Of a stretch of 64,000 bases of DNA, positions 10,633-21,726 are shown in pieces. The translations under genes were made by a program, and so were the position numbers. The stretch spans positions 62,001-126,000 of the forward strand of contig ML976752.1 in the NCBI GenBank assembly GCA_010015655.1, given 5' to 3'. This DNA is from Bimuria novae-zelandiae CBS 107.79. Lineage: Eukaryota; Ascomycota; Dothideomycetes; Pleosporales; Didymosphaeriaceae. The notes beneath the pieces are model-generated. The model searched no databases, was not told the origin of the DNA, and saw nothing but the letters and a program-made list of their open reading frames with translations. How positions within the stretch are numbered: the stretch's first letter is position 1; every line of letters starts with the position of its first letter.

Positions 10633-11614
10633 TCACGCTGTTGATGATTCTTCTAATCCTATCTCGGCTGACTGTGCGCGGTATGGATGGACCACCGCTG
10701 CGAAGTCCTCGCGTCTGCCTTTCAAGTCGCTGAGCCCGGCCTTCAACTTCTTCCTATCAGGCATGTCCCGGAACTCGCCCTCAAAGACCACCGTCACGTC
10801 TGCATGGTAGCTGGTCATGTTGGTGTCGGGCACCCTTCCTGGGTTGTGCACCACGATCGTCGGGTCCAGAAAACCCTCCGAGTGTCTCACCGTCGCGCTG
10901 ACATTCTTCAAATATCCGCGCACGTCGTGGACGTCGTTCGGTGCGGTGTGACCGAGGAAGATGCCCGAGATGGCGATGCCGGAGTTGTTCCAGCCCGCGT
11001 ACGTCGCGATATCCTTGCGCACCGTCTCGTTGGCGCGCTCTCTGTAATCGGTGTCGACGTAGCCGATTGTTTGCACGTTAGAGACCGTGTTTAGCCGCTT
11101 GATGGGCTGGATGTAGATGCCGGCGGTCCACGCAGTGTTGCTGGGGCCGTGGTCGATGGAGAGGATGACTTTATGCATGCCTCGTACAATCAGTCCCACG
11201 ACCCGGGGTCGGATACACGAAGAACGGAACGAGGATGTTGATGGGCAGCGGTACGACGTACTTCTGCGGCAGGATCGCGCCGAGCGGGACGCCAATGACG
11301 ACCAAAAGTGCGAGTGTTATTGTTACCGCGAGAGCGAGGACGTGGTCATCGGCGTGAAGAGGTGGCTGCTTTGGTTTGCGGGGATGCCCGGGCCAGCTCG
11401 CCGGCGAGAGACTGGAAGTGGAGGCTTGTTTTGGCGGTGCAGGCCTTGTCGATGAAGAGTCAGTTCTGAGCGTTTGGAGCGGGATGTCGACGAAAGATTT
11501 GCTCAGCAATTTCTCTCGAGAGCATAAAGCGCTAGACAGTTTCTCACGTGAAGTCGCTGCGCTGTACGGATGCAAGTACTTGTCGGAGGATGTCTGCGGC
11601 AGGGCGAGCGACAT
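10633..11614 (-). pseudogene. Spherulin-4-like membrane-anchored protein, frame broken
   Basis: Resembles fungal spherulation-specific family 4 proteins (TIM-barrel-like, probable glycan-active). The 5' part (11614 down to about 11205) has a Ser/Thr-rich cytosolic segment, one membrane helix (VLALAVTITLALLVVIGVPLG) and the domain start NILVPFFVYPTPG. The domain continues in another frame: VILSIDHGPSNTAWT, VQTIGYVDTDY, ATYAGWN, GIFLGHTAPND and VVHNPGRVPDT, ending at 10633. Between them a third frame supplies SWD-stop-LYEA, where CGA-to-TGA would give the expected SWDRLYEA. So one stop and two frame changes fall within about 40 bp at 11170-11210. The only possible intron (about 37 nt) would delete a conserved motif. 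I call it a pseudogene, though a sequencing error cannot be excluded. Confidence 0.68.
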
Positions 11615-12017
11615 GGCAATTTCTCTGTTCGAAGACTGGATGAAAGCCCCGATTGACGATGCTGGAGTGAGACGTGTTGTCTGTTTGCATTCCTCGCTAC
11701 CAGGTCGATACGGTCACGTGACGGCATATTCACCTTACCGTTGTGACCGCCAATGGATCGAGGGCCCAAGGTTGTAGCGCAGCCGCTAAGCGAGAGGAGA
11801 AACTTCGGGAAACCTACGGCCGCTTCTTTCTGTATAATTCCCACACCGCCCACCACCACCCTCTCCTTCGCCCAACACGATCATACCCTCACCAACCAGA
11901 CATTGGTCAAGGCATGCTCACGAATTGGATGTAAGTCTCCCCTAACGCCTTCCTCTCACACACACCAACACTCATCACTCTTAGGCTCGAAAGCTCTGAC
12001 AAACACGTTTGCCCACA

Positions 12018-14455
12018 ATGGTTGCGCACGTCGATGATGCTTCTACGGCGTCTTCAGAGCTGTCCAGCATCGCCGACTCGCCGTCACCGCCTTCGTCACC
12101 GTCGTCTCGCGGTGGTAGGTCACCTGCGGACGCAGCGTCTGCAGCTTCGCTCCCACGTACCCTGAACCCAAACGCACATGCCATGATCATGGCAGCGTAT
12201 GAGGACGAGCTTGCTCTGCGCAAAGAAGAGTTAGAGGAGGCCCTTTACATCAACGGCCTCGGGACTATTCTGAGCGGCAAGCCCGCACCGTCTGCAGCTG
12301 CCATAGGTGACTCCGCGTTGCAACCAACTTCGGTCCCTTCTGCAACACCTGCCCAGTCCAAGCGGAAACCTCGGCGCAAGTCTGACTCTCCGCGCATCGA
12401 CCGCGCTGGCAACCCGCGCACCGAGAACGCTCGATTTTTGAAGCGTGATGCGACTACGGGGAAACTGGAGGATCCTAAATCCGGCCAGGACGACTACACA
12501 CAACTCCAGGAGATCCAAGACTGGATCAAGGAGAAGCGGTACACGAAGTTCGACCTGATCTCGCGACCCTCTGATTTCATCATCGAGGATATGGATCCGG
12601 ACTTCACCACGGATCCTAACTCGCTCAAGAACCACGGGAGGAAGTTACTTCTCGGGAAAAACAAGGTCACTGAAGTTTGGGCCGTGATGCCCGTCGCAGA
12701 TCGGTTATTAATGCCGCGGCTCATCAAGTGTGATCGTGGGGACGACAAATACACCTTAGTCGCGAACATCGATGCTTTGTCTGAGAATGGGATGCCCGCG
12801 CTCGACTTCCCTTTCGAAGCGTTCAAACGCGGCAAGAAGGATGAAGCTAAGAAGAAGGTTGCTATGACGGAACTCCACTCCGTCATCTCCTACATCTTTC
12901 TTAACGCTAGAGAGATCAAAGTCGCCTTCTCGAACTCTACCAAGTGGCCCGGAGCGTTGTCAACGGCAGTCACGCACATTAAGAAGATGTACGCTCCAGA
13001 TGGTAAGTTGATCCCAGTGCGGGCCCAGGAAAAACTTTTGAGCGTGCTTTGGGTTGGTTTTGCCCTTGTTGGGGCAAGCCAGCATACTCAGGCGTTTTTA
13101 TAGCACTTGAAAATCGGAAACCCAGCTAATCGTAGCGAATAGTTGAGCATCCCACTGCCGCCACTGTCAACAGGACGATCCAGTCTGCGCTCGACGATGA
13201 CTCTGAGCCAGACCAGTTGGAGACGCTGCAAGACGCGCTCCGCAACAAGGGCCTATTGAACAAGGTAGAGGCCATGGTTTCGGATCCTACGATATTCACA
13301 TTCCAGAACCTCAAGGCTACTGTCAAAGCGAAAAACGCTAACAAGCTTGGAGAGACGGCCCTCTTCTTGGGTCAGAATGACGAAAAGGAGACCTGGGCAT
13401 TTGTGCCCCGCAATCCGAATCAGACGTTTCTCGGCTTGATCATCAACGTCGACGGGGAGACGGGACAGCAGACGGAAGTGAAGTATTGGGACGCCATGGA
13501 CTGGCCCCTCACCTTCCCTTTTGAGCCGTTCAGGAAGAAGAACGACCAGATGGCTTTTCGAAAGATGCAGTACGTCGTCGGCTACGTCTTCCTGAGCTGT
13601 GGGGTGGTGGATAAGGCTCTTAATCTCGGCAAAAATCTGCTTGGTCACTTCACCAATATTACCAAATTGGTGAAGGACTACTATGGATCTTGTACGTCCA
13701 CCCAGATCGCCCAATCTGGGTCTAAGCTAACATTGACAGATTCCTCGCCTAATGATCCAGCCGACGTGTTCAAGCCTAGCTCTCTCCAAGACGATGATGA
13801 TCCCATGGACGTTGACGACGCGTCCGCTTTCTCTGCTCCTGGTCCGTCGACGTTCGGTAGCTCACAGCGCCGTGGTGCCTCTCACGCAAACAAGGAGAAC
13901 GCGCCTGATCCCGCGAATCAAGACACCAGAGCTGCTAGACCAGGCAAGCGGCCGATGGCCATCAACAAAGCCGCGCGCGCACGCAGCTCCTTCCGGACGG
14001 CTCTCCAGTCCGTTTCGGACCCGAACAATACGGTACTCAACCAGAAGCCGCGTAGGATGAAGAAGTTGTTCTCGCTGAAGGGCCGTTACACCGCCCCCGC
14101 CGGCGAGTATCGCAGCCTCGACGACCTGCACGCCGCGCTCTTTCTCGAAGAGACGCTCAACGCGAACGGCAAGCGCTCCGCCAACGACAACAACGAGGAG
14201 GAGAACCGCGCCGCGAAGTACGTGCGCGTCGAATCCGCTCGCGCTGCGGCGACGAAGCTCCGCATGGGTCAAGAGGACATCGCTGCACAGGCTAAGCATG
14301 CGATGGAGGAGGCGCAGCGTGTGTGGCAGGAAGCGCAGGGCAAGATCAAGCTCTTGAATGACTGCGAGCTCGACCTTGCGGGCCAGATGGGTCGCGCGTC
14401 GGCGACCATGACGGACGACGATATCGTCGCGCTGCCGGGTTTGCGGCGCCAGTAG
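12018..14455 (+). CDS. Uncharacterised protein with two tandem copies of a novel domain
   Basis: No family recognised. Exons join(12018..13002,13143..13691,13740..14455) give 749 aa. ATG 12018 has context CACAATGG, and a possible 5'UTR intron lies upstream (GTAAGT near 11934, TTAG near 11987). The N-terminus is Ser/Pro-rich and disordered, with a basic stretch near 115-125. Residues about 178-327 and 366-511 look like two diverged copies of one domain: LLLGKNKVTEVWAVMP versus LFLGQNDEKETWAFVP, and LDFPFEAFKR versus LTFPFEPFRK, each followed by an aromatic segment (VISYIFL, VVGYVFL) and ending near IKKMY or VKDYY. Each copy occupies its own exon. The C-terminus has basic, nuclear-type stretches and a predicted coiled coil (about 670-725). 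The second intron is 48 nt with no stop in frame, so retention would add 16 residues. Confidence 0.8.
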
Positions 14456-15203
14456 GCGGACGGTGATTGGGGAAGGGGAGTATCGCGCGGTTTGCTTGGC
14501 TACGTGCCGAGTGAAGCTGGCGGTACGGTTGGGCGTATTGGGGTATGATTGTTGTTACTACATGATATCCAGTGCATGGTTGGAGTTTTCATTATTGGCG
14601 CCATACGTCAAGCACGCGTTGGATTGTTCCATAATTGCGTGTTGGCATATCGATTGCGCTCTTTCGGTTGCATGGGCCGGAGTTTCTTCGCAAGATGCGG
14701 TTTTTCGAGCACGCTTTAGTGCCTTAGGATTGGTTTGGGAGCCGGGCTTCATGAGAGGAGTTTCTCTCATCATACTAACGCTCTGGCGAATTCACGATTG
14801 TATATAAAAACGTAGAGGTAGACGGACGGGTTGGATAGACTGGCCATGTCATTGTCTTCTCTACAACCTGGGCCCTCTTTCGCGTGAAATTGTACCTCAG
14901 CTTCTCCAAAGTTCCGGTCAAGCTTTTCTTTTATCATCTTCAACTACCTAAATAGATCATGCTTCCAGAGCGCGTTTTGCCATATGTTTGAACACTCATT
15001 CTGCACCGTATCATGCGGTTCCCACAACTCCTCTACAAACGTTTAACGCTCACACATGACCTTCAGTTTCCCCAACAATCCCTCATCCAAATACAAAACC
15101 CAATCCTCTCGCTTTGGACTTATAAGCACCCCGAGCGCATAAGCACCACGTTCCACCTTTGCGAAACCATTTGCCTGTCTGCTGTTTAAAATCCACAGTC
15201 ATC
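14456..15203. other. Intergenic, no gene seen
   Basis: 3' flank of the duplicated-domain gene and 5' flank of the next gene. A 114-codon open frame at 14463-14807 has no domain, no intron signals and unusual composition (many Cys/Trp), so I treat it as chance. Confidence 0.45.
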
Positions 15204-15629
15204 ATGAGTACACACTCTCCCAACGCTGCAGAAACACCCCGTCTCTCCCGCACCGAGTTAACAGATGCCCTCCACCAAATCCGCATCTTTACCAGTACCT
15301 CTTACCCCACACACCACACGCCCTTCTTCTACGATAATCACAGCATGCGCATCACAAAGTTCATCACAAACCAGAATCTCGACATTCTTTTATCCTGCCG
15401 GACGCAAGCGATATGCTGGCACCTGCATCACCAGGTGCGGCTCAACGCGGGGGTGTGGGACTACAATAATCGGCAAAGAGTACGCTGGGCATTTGGAAAG
15501 GCGCTAGAGGATTTGATACGCTCGGTGAAGGGGTTGAGGTTGGCGGAGGATGTGGGGGATGTGGGCGCGCTGGTGGAGGAGGTGTTTAAGGATTGGATTG
15601 TTGTTGTGGGGGTTCGGAAGGGGAGGTAG
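15204..15629 (+). CDS. Hypothetical protein, 141 aa
   Basis: Not recognised. The frame is open from 15159, but ATG 15204 (context CATCATGAG) starts the soluble-looking protein MSTHSPNAAE. It has a helical central region rich in His/Trp/Arg (CWHLHHQVRLNAGVWDYNN) and an amphipathic C-terminal half (WAFGKALEDLIRSVKGLRLAEDVG) ending VRKGR. No signal peptide, membrane helix or known motif seen. It converges on the next minus-strand gene with a 178-bp gap. Coding likelihood is judged from length and amphipathic pattern only. Confidence 0.5.
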   Translation: MSTHSPNAAETPRLSRTELTDALHQIRIFTSTSYPTHHTPFFYDNHSMRITKFITNQNLDILLSCRTQAICWHLHHQVRLNAGVWDYNNRQRVRWAFGKALEDLIRSVKGLRLAEDVGDVGALVEEVFKDWIVVVGVRKGR

Positions 15630-15807
15630 GAGCAGTAGAATAGGAGAATGTCGGTCAATACAAGGTGGTGAACATTTTGATTGAGAGAAAGGCTACTACG
15701 TGAATGCAAGTATTTCCAAGTACGCAGAGGAAGCTGAATCAGGAACCGCGGGCTGCGCGTAGCTCATGCTGATTGGAAAGCATCCGTAGTACAAACGTGA
15801 AGATCGC

Positions 15808-16805
15808 TCACTCCTCCTCAGAGGCTTCAGCTGAGGACTCGTCAGAGCTGCTACCGCTTTCGGCAAGCTCAGCTCGTGGCTCCGCATCCACCATCTCGAC
15901 ATTGTCGTCCTCGGCGTCGGCGTCAATGACTACGCGATCGAACACTGCACCGTTAACAACATCCCCGTCAACATTCTCGCTGCTGTCATCTCCTCCGTCA
16001 TCTGCCTTCTCGACATTGTCGTTCGCCGCCACTTTGGCCTTCAGATCCAATACACCGTGCAAGACCTTCTCTGCGCGCTGCTCTCGCGTGCTCTTATTAC
16101 CCGGTAGCTGCTCCGCAATCTCCAGCACCAGTTTATCCCAAGTCGCACCGCGATTCAACACGTTCATCTCGCGCTCACGGCGGAAATACTTGTCGTCCTG
16201 AGCCCCGTCGCGCCCAGCCGCGATATCCTTGTCCTCCTTCTCAAACAGCGCCTCGTAGTACAAGATCAGCCGGAGACAATCCTGCGCCCGATGAGACACC
16301 ATAAGCAGCTTCTTCTTTTCGGCTGCCTCGTCCAGCATCGCCTCTTCGCTTGGGGTGCGCTTCTTCTTATCCACGCCGCGCCACATGAGGTCCTTCGCTT
16401 CGGTGACGAAGTACTCGCGCAGGTAGAAGAGCTTGTTCTGCATGAGATCCATTATGACTTCCACGAAGCTGTCGTTGTTGGGCAGCTTCGGGTGCGGTAG
16501 TCGGATGTCGGGCGGGATGGTGGGCAACTTGATGTTCTTGAAGCCATGGTCGCGGAGGTCCAGTTCGATCTTCTGCTCTTCAGTGAGGCCGACGAGGGGT
16601 TTCTCGAGAACGGGAGTATTAGCGTTGCCGTGGGATGCTTTGCGTCCGGGGTTAGTTTGCGGAGGGAAGAAATGCGTGAGTGCGTACCTGAAGTGCGAGT
16701 ATTTTGGAGCAATTGAAGTGAGACCCTGCGCTGCGCAGGTACTGGAACCGCGCCGGCTTTCTTCAGGATGCCCTTCGGTTTGTTTGCCGGTTTGCGCTTT
16801 GCCAT
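15808..16805 (-). CDS. Hypothetical nuclear-type protein with acidic tail
   Basis: complement(join(15808..16637,16688..16805)), 315 aa. The 50-nt intron has a GTACGC donor and an ACTAAC branch site; splicing joins MAKRKPANKPKGILKKAG...NTRTS to the larger exon (ASHGNANTPVLEKP). The N-terminus is very basic and could be a nuclear localisation signal. The middle is helical (FVEVIMDLMQNKLFYLREYF, AEKKKLLMVSHRAQDCLRLI) and the last 80 residues are Asp/Glu/Ser-rich, ending SSAEASEEE. A single-exon reading from an ATG at 16983 is also open but would add an improbable N-terminus and read through the intron. No family recognised; an RNA-processing or chromatin role would be speculation. Confidence 0.72.
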
Positions 16806-17156
16806 TGCGAGTGTGTCGTGTAGTCTTTGGCTTGTCACGCCTTTTCTTTCTGTTACTTCGTCCGCGGCGGGTCACCTCAGAGTTGAGTAGTTCCAGCGAT
16901 GTAGGTGATGTGGAAGGGTTAGCACGAAGAGATTCTACGACTGCGTGGTTTTGATGAAGTGGCCATAGTGTCAAATTTTGCATTCACGGCGGTTGATTCT
17001 CTGGCTCTGGCGGTCGCTGGGTCGACGCGTCGAGGTGGAACGACATTCCATGTTGTTTACACCCACGCTTGAATGACATTTCGTATAGCGAGCTGCAAAG
17101 AAAAGGTAAATATTGGATATGAGGGTCCTGTAAGCCCAAGTCGCGATCGTTATATC
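16806..17156. other. Intergenic, 5' flank
   Basis: Presumed promoter of the preceding minus-strand gene; no other feature seen. Confidence 0.4.
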
Positions 17157-17263
17157 TGTTGGAACTGAAGTTGAGTGTAAGAGTTATCAGCTATGTAGGC
17201 GAAGAAGTCGCCTATATAGGCTAGCGTGCTCCTTCCATATGCCGGGAAGCACCTGCTTCAACA
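17157..17263 (-). mobile_element. 107-bp TG...CA element, copy 1 (solo mini-LTR or MITE)
   Basis: Inverted and almost identical to 20137-20243, and exactly the same length. Ends are TGTTGGA...TTCAACA, flanked by the 5-bp direct repeat ATATC at 17152-17156 and 17264-17268. Internal dyads are AGGCGA-5 nt-TCGCCT and GAAGCA-CC-TGCTTC. TG...CA ends with a 5-bp duplication are what retroviral-type integrases leave, so a solo LTR of a very small retroelement is preferred over a MITE. Strand is set by the TATATAG box read in the opposite orientation. Confidence 0.88.
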
Positions 17264-17876
17264 ATATCCAGCTAAGCGATAACGCAAGTAATTGTTGCCG
17301 ATCCTTCCTTCGCTATTCGTACCTCTAGTGCATGCGTTTTCTCTCACCTTCACCACGAGAATACTGCGCAAGCTCTTGACGGCCGAACGGCCCGCGACAA
17401 TTTTTTTCCGTGCCTTGCGCGTCTTCAAACAAAGGTTCGCGCCGCGCTCAACTTGTCACCCCACCTACTGCGCATGCACCTCACATCTACGACAGGCGAA
17501 AGCATCCGCACAGGTCATGGCTGATTAAGTCTAAGACTCAAAATTAGGCTTCATTGCTGCTCTAACAGACTACAGTAAAGATGGCACCCAGTGGAGCACG
17601 TGCTACCAAGTTCGGGGAGGCAACTGTTGCGAAGCGAGACAATGCTGCAGCGTTGACGGCGGATAATTTCGCTCCTATGACATTGGAGGAGCTTATGATC
17701 GACTTGAACAAGCAAGTGCCTCTCACCAAGCGCGCCGTTTCTGAGCTTCCGCGCCATACCGCTCATCTCAGTAGCAATATCACGGCCAACTTCAAGCTTC
17801 TCGAGGCTGTTATGGAGAACCACTGGACTTTAGTTCAACACCGCTGGACAAAGAAGTCCGTTCGTCAGAGGGAGAA

Positions 17877-18092
17877 TGTCACGGTTTATGGCTCTTACCC
17901 TATGAGATGGTTACTCCTACCCTTGCTTGGTTGCTACTTACCTTTCTGAGAGTAATACACCTGTCTAGGACTAGCATTGTTTGTGCCTGCGCACCTATAC
18001 CTTCTGTAGCTCCTAGATAGTACAACCTTAGTTCAATCCTATAATCTTTTCACTGCGTACTGTCCGCTCAGCGCTCTGCCTCTACCGCGAAA
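17877..18092. mobile_element. 216-bp insertion with 5-bp duplication inside the pseudogene
   Basis: Coding sequence stops matching after SVRQRE and resumes as KLLLSVMPGMP. The intervening block starts TGTCACGG and ends ACCGCGAAA, flanked on both sides by GAGAA (17872-17876 and 18093-18097). Removing block plus one GAGAA gives RQRE-KLLLS in frame. The left end looks like an LTR end (TGTCACGG), but the right end is not CA, so it may be a solo LTR with a mutated or trimmed terminus. Confidence 0.7.
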
Positions 18093-20136
18093 GAGAAGCT
18101 ACTGCTTAGCGTTATGCCGGGCATGCCCCGCAAGCGCCGTCGAGCTGTATCTGAAATTCCGCAGCACGAGATCGACAGGCCGGAGAGGAAGATCAAGCCA
18201 AGTGTCTTGTGGCCGTACATCAACCTCGACACTCTTTCGAAATTCGAGCCTCTCCTAGTTTTCATACATGCTAGGGCGCGTAATCTGCCTTGGACATTTG
18301 CTCCTTCCGAATCCGTATTTGCCCCTTTTACAGGAGGCCTCCCAGCATCTTTAGGTACCAAAGAATCTATTGCTATGAGCATACAGTTGTCCAAAGACCC
18401 GAGGAAGGACACATACGCCAACACTGTGGTTCATAAGAGTTGGACCTTCGAGATGTGTCCTGAAGGCTAGCGGAGTATCCGGACAGACCTCGCTCTGCAG
18501 ATGAAAATAAGATAGAATTCCGCGTTCGATCAAGATTAATCATTCTCAGGATTCAAGAGCGCATCATGTCATTCTTGGGATCATGTTGTAAGCGCATTCT
18601 GCACGACATGGACGACGTCGAGCTCTTACACGGAGTCGGTAATATGGGACCCTCGAAACAATACACACTTGCAAAGAATGCTCAAGGCTACTCTTTGTAC
18701 TCCATTACCGCCCTCCTGGCCCCCTACCGTACCCGGAATGACATCGATCTTTCCAAGTTGCGCGGTTACTTTGCCGCTTTTCTAGATGAAGCGACTGATC
18801 ACATCTGGTCAATGCGGGAAGACCCTTCATATACGTCAAGTGTTATCGCAGAAGAGCTCCTACATCAGCCGGAACTCGTTAGAGACAGTGCAAGAAATGT
18901 TCGCTCGGACGTCGGAAAGAAGTCGTACAAAGTGAAAATCTTCAGGGACACCATCGCTCAGGCCTACTTCATGGTAGGCATCTGGGATCGGCTCACAAAT
19001 CTGGTGGACACACTGCGCAATCCCTTAGAAGCCACCTTCCATGGGAACCTCAAAACATCATCAGGACGTCAAAGATTTATTGCACCTGGTGGAATGGATC
19101 CGTTCCTACCTGATAATTGAAGTCCGTCGGTACACCTGGACCGGTCCGAATATGCGACAACTTTATCTGCGCGAAGACAAAGAGATAACATAGAAGTGGG
19201 AGAAGTATAGTAGGAACATCCGCTTGCTGCAAAACACCCTGGATTATTTTGGACCTCGGTGGCCTGTCAAACGAAATCGCGTGACCGAGGCCTATATGCT
19301 TGAAGTTTTGGATAATCTCACACGGAAAGATCGACCAGTCAAGCTGATGTTACCTCCGAAAGCTCTCCAGCTTCTCTCTCAGGTGGCAGTAACTAGTGAA
19401 TGTATGGATCAAATCGGTTTGTGGCGGGTCACTCCTGAGATCACACGTTCAAAATACGACAGGGCAATACTCCATGTGCTTGCGAAGCGGACGCGGCCGT
19501 TGTAGCCTTCACGGTTTGGACTGGAAAACTCGAAGACTACCAGCCACTCACGAAACTTGTCGACCCTAAGAAGAATCATTTGCATTACCCCATCCATTCC
19601 CGGCATAATGGAAGCAATGTCGAAGCAATGCGGACTGCGGAGGCCAGCTTGGGCCAGTTTTGGGAGCATGTTGACTCATTAATGCATGAGAATACAGGTT
19701 CAGTGCAACACGACATCATTCGAAGGTACCTAACTGGCGAGATGCGCCGTAATCCGCCGTGGATGGAGACTGAACCCGCTAAAACGCCAAAATCTCGGCC
19801 AGTGCCTGTCTATGTTCCTCTGTCAAAGTCGTTTCATGGCGCTTCGAAAGAATTCACTGGAACCTTTGATAGATCTGCTCTATCCGAGAAGGTGAAGTTT
19901 AATAGATATGGATTGGCAAATTTGTGTATCGTAAAGACTGAAGTCTCGCCTTTCGAACCATTGCAAGAGTCCGCCACGCTCGATCTCATGGTTGTCAACA
20001 GGCGTGCATACAAGACTTTCGAAACGCTTCTTGGAGCTCATTCGGCTATTCTCCAGAAGGCGCCCAAATCCATCAAGTGGGATGAGTTCTTGTATACAAT
20101 GGTGCATGTCGGATTCTCTGTTGAGAAGCTTCAAGG

Positions 20137-20243
20137 TGTTGAAGCAGGTGCTTCCCGGCATACGGAAGGAGCACGCTAGCCTATATAGGCGACTTCTTCG
20201 CCTACATAGCTGATAACTCTGACACTAAACTTCAGTTTCAACA
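20137..20243 (+). mobile_element. 107-bp TG...CA element, copy 2, inserted in coding sequence
   Basis: Reads TGTTGAA...TTTCAACA, flanked by CAAGG at 20132-20136 and 20244-20248. Excision with one CAAGG restores GFSVEKLQ-G-SV, the conserved continuation of the host pseudogene, which proves an insertion event separate from copy 1. It has the same internal dyads as copy 1 and a TATATAG box at about 20182, which sets the probable LTR orientation. A few point differences separate the copies. Confidence 0.9.
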
Positions 20244-20412
20244 CAAGGATCTGTTTAGCAGTTCGTACCCGGAGACAAAGTGGCCGTCTAGAGGAACATC
20301 AATTCCACGAGCCTCACCGGAACAGTGACATCACCCTCGTCATTGCCAAACGATTTGGACGAAGGCTCGAGCGCGTCTATGGATGGACCATAGAGATTTT
20401 CAAGCTTACTTA

Positions 20413-21726
20413 GAGGTTGGAACGTGAGTACGCCGTCCCTGTCACTATGCACTGGTCACTAACGCAGAACAGTTCTTCTCAAACGAAAATGACTTGAGAG
20501 CATGCATCTCTTTCGCTACACACCTTGGTCGCCTTGTTCGGCCTCATTCGCAAGGCTTCTTGTGCGTAGAAATGCCGAAGTAGAGCGGCGGAAGAAGGAG
20601 GCTTTGGTTCCAGTCTTTCAGTAGCCGGACAGTCAGTTTCTTTGTAGAGCTGCTGTAATGGAGGCCTTTACTCGATTGTGGAGTTAATCCACCAAAATCG
20701 TGAATCATGGTACATTCAAAACCTTCGTTTCTCCACTATCACTACCAGTGACTGAATGCTGCCCGCTTCACAAGCTCTTTATTAAAATGACTAGTTCCAG
20801 GATAGCTAGCTTAGTGGCAGATTGTACTAACACTATTGCCTAACGCAACAATCCCAAACTCCGCCATGCTTGTATCGTACGTGGGCCCAATGTTCTTAAT
20901 TAAAATTGCTGGTAGAAAATGGACTCCAAATTACTTAGTCTATCCGATATGAGCTCGTGACTCTGATAATGCTATTAAGTAGGGTGAGTTATTTAGCACA
21001 TTCATCGTAACGCATGCCGCGCTTCAACTATAAAAAAATAACCTATGGTTGTCTTACAGTTTCTATCCAATTCCCTGTTTGAATTAAGTTTTATAGAATT
21101 GGATCACCGCTATGTCTATTCAATCTTTGCAATACCAGTGCGGCGAAAGTTAGTCCTATGTACTCGGCTTCGAAATGCACCCCACCCTTTCCAATACCTA
21201 ACCCTATAAGAGAAAAGCGCTATTATTGAACATAACACAGAAATTAACTAACATGGCAGATTGATTTACCGAACAAATATAACGACGCGAAGGTGAGACC
21301 CCTAGATATGTTAGCAGCCCTGGAGCGCGAGAAGTCATGTGATCTTAAAAAGAGGAATGTCATGTAAAAGGCGTTATAAGTTTCGGAGATCAGCAAAACC
21401 TTACACTCCGATTATAACTTCTTGTCTATACGCGGCTAGACATATAGTCTATCAATGGAGGAAGGAGCGTCACGTGCGGAGCCCTCCCGCGCCGCTTGGT
21501 AACTCCTGTATTGGCCAGGGCGCGTTGAGAAAAACTCCAGCCTACTTCCCCTGCATTATTACGGCCACGCAAGCACAAGAGCGTCATATTGACGAACAGC
21601 AAAATCCATCTTCCACATTTCCTGTCGTGACGTCATGATTCAAAGCGTCAAAAGTGATTTCAAGCCTTCGTAAAGTGTCCTTTAACAGAGAAACTAAGTT
21701 CCAATCACTAGGAATTATTTCACAGC
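20413..21726. other. Intergenic, no gene seen
   Basis: A good-looking intron (GTGAGT near 20423, CACTAAC and GCAG near 20467) hints at a further decayed exon downstream of the pseudogene, but the following frame is short. The rest is moderately AT-rich with no recognisable product. Confidence 0.4.

Larger units (their letters stand above)
17581..20412 (+). pseudogene. Broken gene of a conserved fungal family of unknown function
   Basis: Pieces in several plus frames follow the order I recall for a large, repeat-associated fungal protein family without a named function. They include ENHWTLVQHRWTKKSVRQRE, PGMPRKRRR, LWPYINLDTLSKFEPLL, IILRIQERIMSFLGSCCKRILHD, LLAPYRTRNDIDLSKL, EEATDHIW-like DEATDHIWSMREDP, HYPIHSRHN, IKWDEFLYTMVHVGFSVEKLQG and FGRRLERVYGWTIEIF. 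Disabling changes: a 216-bp insertion (17877-18092), a frameshift near 18466, stops near 19118 and 19190, a frame change near 19500, a 107-bp insertion (20137-20243), a TGG-to-TAG-type stop just after it, and a one-base loss near 20310. The natural stop is probably TAG at about 20410. The family assignment is from memory of homologues and needs a search. Confidence 0.75.

Noticed and set aside
14463..14807. 114-codon ORF
   Set aside because: No domain or splice signals; composition unlike neighbouring genes; overlaps a presumed 3'UTR.
17157..20243. A single 3.1-kb transposon with 107-bp terminal inverted repeats
   Set aside because: Each copy has its own 5-bp duplication (ATATC, CAAGG), and the coding relic continues beyond the right copy once that copy is removed.
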